A stretch of 64,000 bases of DNA, taken from positions 186,001 to 250,000 of the forward strand of contig NZ_CP146092.1 in the NCBI RefSeq assembly GCF_037023145.1, written 5' to 3'. The translations under genes and the position numbers were made by a program. The notes below the pieces were generated by a model. That model had not been told where the DNA came from. It did not search any database and was given only the letters and a program-made list of their open reading frames with translations. Positions 24,370-32,292 of the stretch are shown in pieces. Each line of letters opens with the position of its first letter. Within the stretch, counting starts at the first letter, position 1. This DNA comes from Ralstonia sp. RRA. Its GTDB lineage: Bacteria > Pseudomonadota > Gammaproteobacteria > Burkholderiales > Burkholderiaceae.

Positions 24370-25425
24370 ATGCTTGTGAAACACGCGAAAACATCGTTCG
24401 TTGCAGCGGCTGCCGGTGCTGCGCTACTTGCAGCTGGCACCACCCACGCCGAAACCAAGACGCTGTACATCGGCATGAACGGCGGCAACATGGAACGTAC
24501 CTACACGCAGTTCGTGTTCCCGCCGTTCGAGAAGGCCAACAACGTCAAGGTGGTCGTCGTGCCCGGCACTTCGACCGACATCCTCGCCAAGGCTCAGGCC
24601 ACCAAGGGCAAGGCCCAGATGCACGTGATGACGCTGGATGACGGCGTCATGTTCCGTGCCATCGGCATGGGGCTGTGCGAAAAACTCAAGCCTTCGGCCA
24701 ACCTGTCGGCGGTGCCCGCCATTGCCCACCTCAAGGGTGACTACGCCGTGGGCCTGTCGATGGGGCTGACGGGTCTCGCCTACAGCACCAAGATCTTTGC
24801 CGACAAGGGCTGGGCGCCGCCCACCTCGTGGGCCGACCTGGCGGACCCGAAATACAAGGGCAAAGTGGTGGTGCAGTCCATGCCGGCATCGTCGTTTGGG
24901 CTGGACGCCTTCCTGATGTTCAACCGGCTCAAGGGCGGCACGGAAAAGAACGTCGACCCGGCGTTCAAGGCGTGGCCCACCACGATTGGCCCGAACGTGG
25001 TCGAGTACATCCCCAACTCGTCGAAAGTGGTGGAGATGATGCAGGCGGGCGATGCCGCCGTGTTTCCCTACACGCTAACGCAGGTTGAGCTGATGAAGTC
25101 CAAGGGCATTCCCATGGAGTTCGTTGCGCCCAAGGAAGGCGCTGTCGTTCTGCTGACCGCGCAGTGCGTGCTGGCCAACAACCCGGATGCCGATCTCGCG
25201 CAGAAGCTGGCGGACTACCTGATCAGCCCCGAGGCACAGGCGCTCGCCATGGAAAACGGTTCCTACAATCCAGTCAATCCGAAGGCACCGCTCAAGGGCA
25301 AGGCTGCGGAAGAGCAGAACAAGATGAACGGCATTCTCAAGACGGCCGTTGCGCTGGACTGGGACGTCATCAATGCCGAGCGCCCGGAGTGGAGCAAGCG
25401 CTGGAACCGCGTGGTCGAGCGTTGA
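24370..25425 (+). CDS. Periplasmic substrate-binding protein of the ABC importer (PotD-like)
   Basis: A 351-residue solute-binding protein of the family 1/PotD type. The signal peptide spans about residues 1-27 with cleavage after THA. Mature features include FPPFEKANNVKVVVVPGTSTDILAKAQA and TGLAYSTKIFADKGWAPPTSWADLADPKYKGKV, typical of polyamine/opine/iron-type binding proteins. The ATG at 24370 follows AGGAGATCACC; two upstream in-frame ATGs have no such site. It delivers the substrate to the permeases encoded at 19772-21434. The ligand cannot be read from the sequence. Confidence 0.9.
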   Translation: MLVKHAKTSFVAAAAGAALLAAGTTHAETKTLYIGMNGGNMERTYTQFVFPPFEKANNVKVVVVPGTSTDILAKAQATKGKAQMHVMTLDDGVMFRAIGMGLCEKLKPSANLSAVPAIAHLKGDYAVGLSMGLTGLAYSTKIFADKGWAPPTSWADLADPKYKGKVVVQSMPASSFGLDAFLMFNRLKGGTEKNVDPAFKAWPTTIGPNVVEYIPNSSKVVEMMQAGDAAVFPYTLTQVELMKSKGIPMEFVAPKEGAVVLLTAQCVLANNPDADLAQKLADYLISPEAQALAMENGSYNPVNPKAPLKGKAAEEQNKMNGILKTAVALDWDVINAERPEWSKRWNRVVER

Positions 25426-25486
25426 TCGCCCGGCAAGCGCACACTGATTGATCAGTTGAATACGAAAGAACAGTAAGGATGGATGT

Positions 25487-27019
25487 ATGGCAGATTCCCG
25501 CACACGATTGCAAACGGTACTGAACGCCCTGGGCCTGGACTTGAAGGCCTACGAAGGCACGGACTGGACGAGCCGCGCCCCACGCGACGGCTCCGTATTG
25601 GCCCGCGTCAAATCGCACACCGCCGAGCAGGCGCAGGCCGCCATCCAGAACGCGCACACGGCGTATCTGACGTGGCGCACCGTGCCCGCGCCGGTGCGTG
25701 GTGAGCTGGTGCGCCGATTGGGCGAGGTGCTGCGCACGCACAAGGCAGCGTTGGGCGAACTCGTATCACTGGAGGCAGGCAAGATCGCCTCTGAAGGCCT
25801 GGGCGAAGTGCAGGAGATGATCGACATCTGCGATTTCGCGGTCGGCCTGTCGCGGCAACTGCACGGACTGACCATCGCCAGCGAGCGGCCCGGGCACCGC
25901 ATGATGGAGACCTGGCACCCAATGGGGGTGGTGGGCATCATCTCGGCGTTCAACTTCCCCGTGGCGGTGTGGTCGTGGAACGCGGCGCTCGCCCTGGTGT
26001 GCGGCAATGCCATCGTCTGGAAGCCGTCAGAGAAGACACCGCTGACCGCCATTGCGTGCCAGCACCTGATGCAACAGGTGGTGGATGCGTTCAATGCGGA
26101 GAAGCCGGGCGCCATTCCTGCAGGGCTGAGCCAGTTGCTGATCGGCGGGCGCGACGTGGGCGAAGCGCTGGTGGTCAGCCACCTTGTGCCGGTGGTCAGC
26201 GCCACGGGCTCGACCCGCATGGGCCGTCAGGTTGGTGTGAAGGTGGCGGAGCGCTTTGGCCGTTCGATTCTGGAGCTGGGCGGCAACAACGCGATGATCG
26301 TGACGCCCTCAGCCGATCTGGAACTGGCGGCTCGCGCAATCACCTTTGCCGCCGTGGGCACGGCGGGCCAGCGCTGCACGTCATTGCGCCGCCTGATCGT
26401 GCACCGCTCGGTGGCCGACACGCTGCTGGCACGCCTGGAAAAAATCTACCAGAGCATTGCCATTGGCGACCCGCTGGCCGACGGCACGCTGGTTGGCCCG
26501 CTGATCGACCAGGCCGCTTTCGATGGCATGCAACAGGCACTGGCACAGGCACGCGCTGAAGGCGGCACGGTGCTCGGCGGTGAGCGCGTGCATGAAGAAC
26601 TCGGTGCCGATGCCTGGTACGTGCGCCCCGCGCTGGTCAAGATGCCCAAGCCGACCCACGTGATGCAAAGCGAGACCTTCGCGCCCATCCTGTACGTGGT
26701 GGTGTACGACGGCGACACCGACGAGGCGATCGCGATCCAGAACGGTGTGCCGCAAGGGCTGTCATCGGCCATCTTCACGGGCAGCCTGAGCGATGCCGAG
26801 CGCTTCATGTCGTCGGCGGGCAGCGACTGCGGCATTGCCAACGTCAACATCGGCACATCGGGCGCCGAGATCGGCGGCGCGTTTGGCGGCGAGAAGGAAA
26901 CCGGCGGCGGCCGGGAATCCGGCTCAGACGCGTGGAAGGGCTACATGCGCCGCGCCACCAACACCATCAACTACAGCGGCGCGCTGCCGCTGGCGCAGGG
27001 CGTCCGGTTCGACGTGTGA
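25487..27019 (+). CDS. amaB: Piperideine-6-carboxylate/2-aminoadipate semialdehyde dehydrogenase (ALDH7 family)
   Basis: A 510-residue NAD(P)-dependent aldehyde dehydrogenase. Catalytic C297 (GTAGQRCTSLRR), general base E263 (LELGGNN) and N156 (FNFP) are all present. The C-terminal segment GAEIGGAFGGEKETGGG followed by RESGSDAWK and RATNTINYS is the signature of the antiquitin/AmaB group, which oxidises 2-aminoadipate semialdehyde (in equilibrium with piperideine-6-carboxylate) to 2-aminoadipate. It follows the binding-protein gene by 61 bp with AAGGA before the ATG. Its product is the expected substrate of the aminotransferase at 14962-16182. Confidence 0.92.
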   Translation: MADSRTRLQTVLNALGLDLKAYEGTDWTSRAPRDGSVLARVKSHTAEQAQAAIQNAHTAYLTWRTVPAPVRGELVRRLGEVLRTHKAALGELVSLEAGKIASEGLGEVQEMIDICDFAVGLSRQLHGLTIASERPGHRMMETWHPMGVVGIISAFNFPVAVWSWNAALALVCGNAIVWKPSEKTPLTAIACQHLMQQVVDAFNAEKPGAIPAGLSQLLIGGRDVGEALVVSHLVPVVSATGSTRMGRQVGVKVAERFGRSILELGGNNAMIVTPSADLELAARAITFAAVGTAGQRCTSLRRLIVHRSVADTLLARLEKIYQSIAIGDPLADGTLVGPLIDQAAFDGMQQALAQARAEGGTVLGGERVHEELGADAWYVRPALVKMPKPTHVMQSETFAPILYVVVYDGDTDEAIAIQNGVPQGLSSAIFTGSLSDAERFMSSAGSDCGIANVNIGTSGAEIGGAFGGEKETGGGRESGSDAWKGYMRRATNTINYSGALPLAQGVRFDV

Positions 27020-27028
27020 CAACCAGGC

Positions 27029-27060
27029 GGCGACGAGGTCGGCTGTCGCATCTCGTCGCC
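27029..27060 (+). terminator. Hairpin after amaB
   Basis: Perfect 9-bp arms GGCGACGAG and CTCGTCGCC separated by 14 bases, starting 10 bp after the amaB stop and followed by TTCCT. Consistent with the end of the long ABC/oxidase operon, although the T-run is short. Confidence 0.6.
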
Positions 27061-27249
27061 TTCCTACCGCTCAGCGCGGGGGGCGCGTCCGAAAGCGCTC
27101 CATGAAACCGCTGGCACGCACTCCAGGTGCTGGCGCAAGATCGCGCCTGCGGCCCCATGACAGGGTGGATCGCACCGAATGCGCAGGCAATACGCCCGCA
27201 GCCCGCACTCCGGCGACAGGCCGTTCGCAATCGCTTTCCTGTGCTTCAA

Positions 27250-27264
27250 TGCAGTTCGACTGCA
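27250..27264. promoter_or_regulatory. Dyad before LysR gene
   Basis: TGCAGT-TCG-ACTGCA, a perfect 6+3+6 inverted repeat ending 13 bp before the LysR start codon. The position suits an autoregulatory site or a strong leader hairpin. No second copy was noticed nearby. Confidence 0.4.
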
Positions 27265-27277
27265 ACACTGCACCCAC

Positions 27278-28195
27278 ATGAAGCGCTTCGACGACCTGTA
27301 CCTCTTCACGCGCGTGGTGGAAGCCGGTGGCTTTTCCGCCGCCGAGCGCGCCACGGGCATCCCCAAGTCACGCCTCAGCCGCCGCATTGCCGAACTGGAA
27401 ACGCAGCTCGGCACGCGCCTGCTGCAGCGGTCGAGCCATCGCGTGTCAGTCACGCCGGTGGGCGAAGCGGTGTATCGGCATGCGCGCGACATGGCCGATG
27501 CGTCGGCGGCCATCGAAGCACTGGCGGGTGCAGCGCGCAGCGAGCCTGCGGGGGTCCTGCGCGTGGGCACATCACCGCTGCTGGCCGAGACCTTGCTCGC
27601 CGGCTGGCTGGCCGAGTTTGCCGATGCCCACCCGAAGCTGCGCATCGAGCTGGACCTCTCCAACACCTATGTCGACCTGATCGAGCAACGCATCGACGTT
27701 GCCATTCGCGCGGCCACCGGGCCGTTGCCGTCGCGCGACGTGGTGGCGCGCCATCTGGCGGTCTCACCGCGTGTGCTGGTGGGCAGTCCCACGCTGCTTG
27801 CCCGTGTGGAAGCGCCAAGAACGCCGGCCGATCTCGACAACCTGCCGTGCCTTGGCCACGGCACGCTTGCGCGCAGCCGCGACTGGGTTCTGCAGGATGC
27901 GCGCGGCCATCGGCTGGCGCTGCCCGTCCGGCCACACTTTGCCGCCGACAACATCATCGCGTTGCGCGAAGCGGCCATCGCCGGGTTGGGCCTCGCCATC
28001 CTGCCGCAGCACTGCTGCCACGAAGCGCTTGTTAATGGCCGCTTGCAGACGGTGTTGCCGAACTGGACGCCCGAGCCGGCTGACCTGCATGCGCTGTACC
28101 CATCGCGCGCGGGTGTACCGCCGTCGGTGAAGGCGCTGGTGGCATTCCTGCGGGAGCGTTTTGCCAAGGAAACCACCATGCAGCCGATCCACTGA
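27278..28195 (+). CDS. LysR-family transcriptional regulator
   Basis: A 305-residue LysR regulator. The helix-turn-helix is at about residues 5-45 (LYLFTRVVEAGGFSAAERATGIPKSRLSRRIAELE), of the CrgA/PA-type subgroup, and the effector domain includes LGLAILPQHCCHEALVNGRL. The ATG at 27278 is the family-like start; a longer frame from 27179 is ignored. It follows the amaB operon after a hairpin and is convergent with an alpha/beta hydrolase gene, ending 10 bp from it. Its target is not evident. Confidence 0.85.
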   Translation: MKRFDDLYLFTRVVEAGGFSAAERATGIPKSRLSRRIAELETQLGTRLLQRSSHRVSVTPVGEAVYRHARDMADASAAIEALAGAARSEPAGVLRVGTSPLLAETLLAGWLAEFADAHPKLRIELDLSNTYVDLIEQRIDVAIRAATGPLPSRDVVARHLAVSPRVLVGSPTLLARVEAPRTPADLDNLPCLGHGTLARSRDWVLQDARGHRLALPVRPHFAADNIIALREAAIAGLGLAILPQHCCHEALVNGRLQTVLPNWTPEPADLHALYPSRAGVPPSVKALVAFLRERFAKETTMQPIH

Positions 28196-28205
28196 GGCTG
28201 GCCAC

Positions 28206-29114
28206 TTACCTCACCACCCTGCCGAAAAAGTCGAGCATGCGCGCACCGATTTCCTCGTGGTGCGTCTCCAGCGCAAAGTGGCCGCTGTCGACAAAGTGCA
28301 CTTCTGCATCCGGCAGATCACGCTTGAACGCCTCCGCACCGGGCGGAATGAAGATGGCGTCATTGCGGCCCCACACGGCCAGCAGAGGTGGACGGTGCGC
28401 GCGAAAGTACGCGTGCAGCGCCGGATACAACGCGACGTTGCTGGCGTAGTCCAGGAACAAGTCCATCTGGATGTCGAGCTGGCCCGCGCGGCCCAGGAAG
28501 TACTGGTCAAGCAGATAGCCATCCGGTGCCACGCGCGTTGGATCGGGCACGCCGTTCAGGTACTGCCATTGCGTCATCTCGTCGGAGACCAGCCCGTGCA
28601 GCTCCCGGCGATGTGCTTCGTCCGGGTTGGCCCAGTAGGCCTTGATTGGCGCCCACGGGCCCTCACCAAAGCCGTCCTCATAGCCATTGCCGTTTTGCGT
28701 GACGATGGCCGTGATGCGTTCCGGATGTGCCATCGCCAGGCGCCAGCCGGTCGGCGCACCGTAGTCGAACACGTAGATCGCATAGCGCGACAAGCCAATC
28801 GCTTGCGTGAAGCCATCCACCACGTGCGCAAGGTTGTCGAAGGTGTAGCGGAAGCCCTCTGGCGCCTGCGTCAAACCGAAGCCCGGCAGATCCGGCGCAA
28901 CCACGTGATAGCGCCCGGCCAACTGCGGAATCAGGTCTCGGAACATGTGCGAGGCACTCGGGAAGCCATGCAACAGCAGCACGGTGGGCGCGTCGGCCGG
29001 GCCGGCCTCGCGGTAGAACACGCGCACACCCTCAACGTCTGCCATGCGATGGCGGACGGCGGTGGGGGCATAGGCATCAGCAACAAGATCGGCCGGGTGG
29101 GCTGGGGCGTTCAT
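28206..29114 (-). CDS. Alpha/beta hydrolase, haloalkane dehalogenase/epoxide hydrolase-like
   Basis: A 302-residue alpha/beta hydrolase. The oxyanion motif HGFPSASHMFRD starts at H49, the nucleophile position in YVFDYGAPTGWRLA is D117, an aspartate as in epoxide hydrolases and dehalogenases, and H279 in DSGHFALETHH is the catalytic histidine. No signal peptide is seen. AGGA lies 9 bp before the ATG. A long dyad TGTAAC-N21-GTTACA upstream is shared with the nitronate monooxygenase/CGNR intergenic region, suggesting common control. Substrate unknown. Confidence 0.87.
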   Translation of the reverse strand: MNAPAHPADLVADAYAPTAVRHRMADVEGVRVFYREAGPADAPTVLLLHGFPSASHMFRDLIPQLAGRYHVVAPDLPGFGLTQAPEGFRYTFDNLAHVVDGFTQAIGLSRYAIYVFDYGAPTGWRLAMAHPERITAIVTQNGNGYEDGFGEGPWAPIKAYWANPDEAHRRELHGLVSDEMTQWQYLNGVPDPTRVAPDGYLLDQYFLGRAGQLDIQMDLFLDYASNVALYPALHAYFRAHRPPLLAVWGRNDAIFIPPGAEAFKRDLPDAEVHFVDSGHFALETHHEEIGARMLDFFGRVVR

Positions 29115-29158
29115 GACAGGGTTCCTGGTGAGATTTTGGGGAACAGCACCGCAGCCAC

Positions 29159-29191
29159 TGTAACCAGTGAAATTATATTTTTAAAGTTACA
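29159..29191. promoter_or_regulatory. Long dyad TGTAAC-N21-GTTACA upstream of the alpha/beta hydrolase
   Basis: Arms TGTAAC (29159-29164) and GTTACA (29186-29191) flank an AT-rich 21-bp core that contains a minus-strand TATAAT. The dyad starts 45 bp upstream of the hydrolase start. A second copy with a 20-bp core is at 30447-30478; the left halves share TGTAACNAG plus a downstream AATT. Confidence 0.65.
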
Positions 29192-29230
29192 TGAAATTTT
29201 CCCATTGGTCGCATTCCGATCTGTGATGCA

Positions 29231-29262
29231 AAACAAAACGGGCACGCCGTGTGGCGTGCCCG
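29231..29262 (-). terminator. Rho-independent terminator of the nitronate monooxygenase gene
   Basis: A perfect 10-bp stem, CGGGCACGCC on both strands around a 4-base loop, followed on the minus strand by TTTTGTTT. It begins 26 bp after the stop codon of the 29289-30359 gene. Confidence 0.85.
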
Positions 29263-29288
29263 CGTGGGGAGTCCTGCAGCAGGAAAAC

Positions 29289-30359
29289 TCAGGTGAGCCG
29301 CTCAAGCGCCTGGGCAGCGATACGGCGCGTGATGACCTCGGCGGAGTCTTCCGTGGCCAGTTGGGCGCCCTGGCCCGACCACAGGTTGATGAAATCGCCC
29401 GAGCCGGTCGGCTCGGTCTTGGCGCGCAGCGGTGCCAGCGAACCACCGGCCGTCGGGAAGGCCGGCGCAAACGCACTCATCGGGCCAATCTCACGCATCA
29501 ACCGGTTGACGATGCCGCGCGCCGGGCGACCGGTGAACACGTTGGTGAGGGCGGTATCCGCATCCGTGGCCCGTTTGAGTGCGGCGCGATGGATGGCCGA
29601 CGTCTTCGCTTCGGGCGAAAGCATGTAAGCCGTGCCGATCTGTACCGCAGATGCCCCCAGGGCGAACGCCGCCACCACGCCCCGCGCATCGCCAATACCA
29701 CCCGCCGCGATCACCGGCACGCGCACCGCATCCACCACCTGTGGCACCAGCGCAAACGTACCAACCTGAGACTCGATGGACGTGGTGAGGAACATGCCGC
29801 GGTGGCCGCCAGCCTCGTTGCCCATGGCGATGACGGCGTCCACGCCGCGGGCTTCCAGCCAGCGCGCCTCTTCCACCGTCGTGGCGGCAGCGATCACCTT
29901 CGCGCCGCTGGCCTTCACGCGCGCCTGCAGTTCGGGCGCCGGCAGGCCGAAGTGGAAACTCACGACTTCAGGCTTGATCTCTTCAACCAGGGCACAGGTT
30001 GCTTCGTCAAACGGCGCGCGATTGACGGCCGGCACCTGCGTGTTCAGGTCGATGCCGAGCTCCGCGTAGTACGGCGCCAGATGCGCACGCCACTTGGCCT
30101 CACGCTCCGGATCAGGCTGCGGCGGCGTGTGGCAGAAGAAATTCAGGTTGATCGGGCCGCGTACCGCCGCACGAAACTGCTCGACCTGCTGACGAATCTG
30201 GTCTGCACTCAGCATCGCGCAGGGGATTGAACCCAAGCCGCCCGCACGCGCCACGGCAATCGCCAACTCGGCACCACCCACGCCAGCCATGGGCCCCAGC
30301 ACGATCGGCACATCAATGTTGAACAACGCCAGCACGCGGGCATCAGGCCATGCGCTCAT
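29289..30359 (-). CDS. Nitronate monooxygenase-family FMN enzyme
   Basis: A 356-residue TIM-barrel flavoprotein of the class I nitronate monooxygenase group. Motifs: IVLGPMAGVGGAELAIAVARAGGLGSI at the N-terminus, AMGNEAGGHRG in the middle (with the conserved active-site histidine) and VIAAGGIGDARGVVAAFALGASAVQIGTAYM for phosphate binding. The ATG at 30359 follows GGAGAAGATC; an in-frame start at 30374 is less good. It is divergent from the CGNR protein gene, with a TGTAAC/GTTACA dyad between them, and has its own strong terminator. Confidence 0.88.
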   Translation of the reverse strand: MSAWPDARVLALFNIDVPIVLGPMAGVGGAELAIAVARAGGLGSIPCAMLSADQIRQQVEQFRAAVRGPINLNFFCHTPPQPDPEREAKWRAHLAPYYAELGIDLNTQVPAVNRAPFDEATCALVEEIKPEVVSFHFGLPAPELQARVKASGAKVIAAATTVEEARWLEARGVDAVIAMGNEAGGHRGMFLTTSIESQVGTFALVPQVVDAVRVPVIAAGGIGDARGVVAAFALGASAVQIGTAYMLSPEAKTSAIHRAALKRATDADTALTNVFTGRPARGIVNRLMREIGPMSAFAPAFPTAGGSLAPLRAKTEPTGSGDFINLWSGQGAQLATEDSAEVITRRIAAQALERLT

Positions 30360-30446
30360 GATCTTCTCCAGCAAGGGTCTTGGATGGAGACATGGTAATG
30401 CGGCTGCCTTTGCGCGCGATCCCGGTCGTGGTGGCTCATCCCTCGA

Positions 30447-30478
30447 TGTAACTAGAATAATTTCTCTATATGGTTACA
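30447..30478. promoter_or_regulatory. Long dyad TGTAAC-N20-GTTACA between nitronate monooxygenase and CGNR genes
   Basis: Arms TGTAAC (30447-30452) and GTTACA (30473-30478) around an AT-rich core. It lies 88 bp upstream of the minus-strand enzyme gene and 30 bp upstream of the CGNR gene, and overlaps the only AT-rich promoter-like sequence there. Same arms and near-identical spacing as the site at 29159-29191. Confidence 0.65.
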
Positions 30479-30507
30479 ATTACAGCATTGACGCCGAAGC
30501 TCATCCC

Positions 30508-31092
30508 ATGCCCCAGCCCGCCGCCGTATCGCCTGACTCACCCGCGCTGATCGCCGACCACCCGGTGCTCGACATGCTCAACACCATCGCCAATGTCGAC
30601 GGCCAGCCACACGACTTCTGGCAGACCGATGAAGATGTCTCTGACTGGCTTGTGCGCGCCGGCTGGTTGACAGAACCGCTGGCCGGTGGCTACCCGCCCG
30701 GCGTGCTGCTGGCCGTGGCGCGGCATCTGCGCGAGGTGATCCGCACGCTGGTGGAGGCGCGCAAGGCTGGCCGCCCTGCAAGCGCGGATGCGCTCAACGT
30801 GTTCCTTCGGCAAGCGCCCAGCCACCCTGTGCTGGTATGGGATGGCGACACCCCGCGCGTGGATCGCCTGCGCCCCGCCGATTCCGTCGAACAGCGCCTC
30901 GCCCCGCTGGCCGAGGCCGCCGCCCACCTGCTGGCGGAAGGCGATTTCCAACTCGTGCGCGTGTGTGAACACCCGGAATGCACGCTGTGGTTCTACGACC
31001 GCACCAAGTCGCACAAACGCCGGTGGTGCAGCATGGCCGTCTGCGGCAACCGGCACAAAGTGGCGGAGTACCGCAAACGCCAGCAAGGCTGA
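30508..31092 (+). CDS. CGNR zinc-finger (ABATE domain) protein, probable regulator
   Basis: A 194-residue protein with an N-terminal ABATE domain (about residues 15-140; LIADHPVLDMLNTIANVDGQPHDFW) and a C-terminal CGNR zinc finger: C-x4-C (CEHPEC) and C-x4-C (CSMAVC) running into CGNRHKVAEYRKR. The family is thought to regulate stress-responsive genes by DNA binding. The ATG at 30508 lies 29 bp beyond a TGTAAC/GTTACA dyad; I infer that this protein binds that dyad and the copy near the hydrolase gene. A longer in-frame extension overlaps the divergent gene and is not used. Confidence 0.85.
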   Translation: MPQPAAVSPDSPALIADHPVLDMLNTIANVDGQPHDFWQTDEDVSDWLVRAGWLTEPLAGGYPPGVLLAVARHLREVIRTLVEARKAGRPASADALNVFLRQAPSHPVLVWDGDTPRVDRLRPADSVEQRLAPLAEAAAHLLAEGDFQLVRVCEHPECTLWFYDRTKSHKRRWCSMAVCGNRHKVAEYRKRQQG

Positions 31093-31204
31093 TCCCCAGT
31101 CGTTCCAACGCTGGAACGCCGCGTCGCTGCCACGCTGGCTGCGCGCGGGCCGGCCAGTTCGTAACCTGTTCTCCCGAAACATTGCCCTCTTTCAGGAGAA
31201 CACC

Positions 31205-31966
31205 ATGTCGCAAGCCCAACCCTCCTCGCAGCGCCTGGCCGGCCGCACGGCCATCGTCACCGGCGGTTCGCGCGGCATCGGCGCAGCCGTTGCACGTCGG
31301 CTGGCCGCCGATGGTGCTCGCGTGGCCGTGGTCTATCGCAGCAACAGCAACGAAGCCAATGCGGTGGTCGAGTCCATCCGCAAGACCGGCGCAGAAGCCA
31401 TTGCCGTACAGGCCGACGTGGCCGACGCCGCCTCCGTCAACACGATGGTCACCACGGTGCGCGAAGCCTTTGGCGCCATCGACATCCTCGTCAACAACGC
31501 GGGCATCCTGGAAGGCCAGCCGGTAGGGGAGATCGATCAGACGTCGTTCGACGCGCAGTTCCGCACCAACGCCTTCTCGGTCATCCTCGTCACCCAGGCG
31601 GTGCTGCCACACGTGCCGGCACGCGGCGGGCACATCGTGAATGTGTCGTCGAGCCTGGTATATCGGCCGCGCGCGGGGCTGGCGGTGTACGCCGCAAGCA
31701 AGGCAGCCGTCGACGGGCTCACGCATGCCTTTGCCATCGAACTGGGGCCGCGCAACATCACCGTCAACGCAGTAGCACCGGCGCTCACACGCACCGATAT
31801 GACCGCGCCAATTCCCGATGAAGTGAAAGACCGCATGCGCGAATCGACCCCGTTGGGCCGCCTGGCCGAGCCGGAGGACATTGCAGACGCCATCGCCTTC
31901 CTCGCCTCAGACGATGCACGCTGGATCACCGGCCGCACACTCAAGACGGACGGCGGCTTCATCTAA
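31205..31966 (+). CDS. SDR-family oxidoreductase
   Basis: A 253-residue classical short-chain dehydrogenase/reductase. Cofactor motif TGGSRGIG at residues 19-26, NNAG at 97-100, catalytic S148/S149, Y162 and K166 (YAASK), and the C-terminal WITGRTLKTDGGF. NADP preference is likely from the basic residues after the first glycine motif. AGGAGA precedes the ATG at 31205 by about 5 bp. It follows the CGNR gene on the same strand by 112 bp. Substrate is not deducible. Confidence 0.9.
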   Translation: MSQAQPSSQRLAGRTAIVTGGSRGIGAAVARRLAADGARVAVVYRSNSNEANAVVESIRKTGAEAIAVQADVADAASVNTMVTTVREAFGAIDILVNNAGILEGQPVGEIDQTSFDAQFRTNAFSVILVTQAVLPHVPARGGHIVNVSSSLVYRPRAGLAVYAASKAAVDGLTHAFAIELGPRNITVNAVAPALTRTDMTAPIPDEVKDRMRESTPLGRLAEPEDIADAIAFLASDDARWITGRTLKTDGGFI

Positions 31967-32037
31967 GAAGCCCACTGAAACGGCCATACCCCGAGCCCAT
32001 GCACCCAGACGGTTTGGCCGTACCCTGCCCTATGCGG

Positions 32038-32215
32038 CGCCTTGAATTTTTGTGGGCGGGCGGAAAAAAGAAGGAGGCTGTCTGAGCGCAGCGAGTTTGT
32101 CTCCTTCTCCGCCCGGTCACGGAAATTCAAGGAGTGGGTCGCCGCATCGGGCGCGCCTTTCTTTGCTTACTTTCTTTGGCAAGACAAAGAAAGTGAGTCG
32201 GCCCCGGCAGGGGAC
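32038..32215. repeat. Palindromic intergenic repeat element (three nested inverted repeats)
   Basis: The main part of a 326-bp gene-free stretch (31967-32292). A long imperfect inverted repeat joins CCTTGAATTTTTG...GGCGG (from 32040) with CCGCC...AAATTCAAGG (to 32132); a perfect pair ACTTTCTTTG/CAAAGAAAGT lies at 32169-32178 and 32185-32194; CCCC-GGCA-GGGG follows at about 32202-32213. I recall similar CTTTCTTTG...CAAAGAAAG elements between genes in Ralstonia and relatives. It is probably a dispersed REP-like element, transcribed as a strong hairpin, and may end transcription of the SDR gene. Confidence 0.65.
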
Positions 32216-32292
32216 GAAACACCAGCGCACCACCACCGCCAGTAAGCCCGATCCGCGCCCGCAGAACGCAGGCGCGGCACTCGCATCTACAT

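Noticed and set aside
28161..30230. Plus-strand 689-codon open frame across the hydrolase and nitronate monooxygenase genes
   Set aside because: Runs antisense through two well-recognised genes and a terminator; no recognisable domain.
30788..31204. N-terminal extension of the SDR protein
   Set aside because: It overlaps the CGNR gene in another frame; the ATG at 31205 has a strong AGGAGA site and starts a normal-length SDR.
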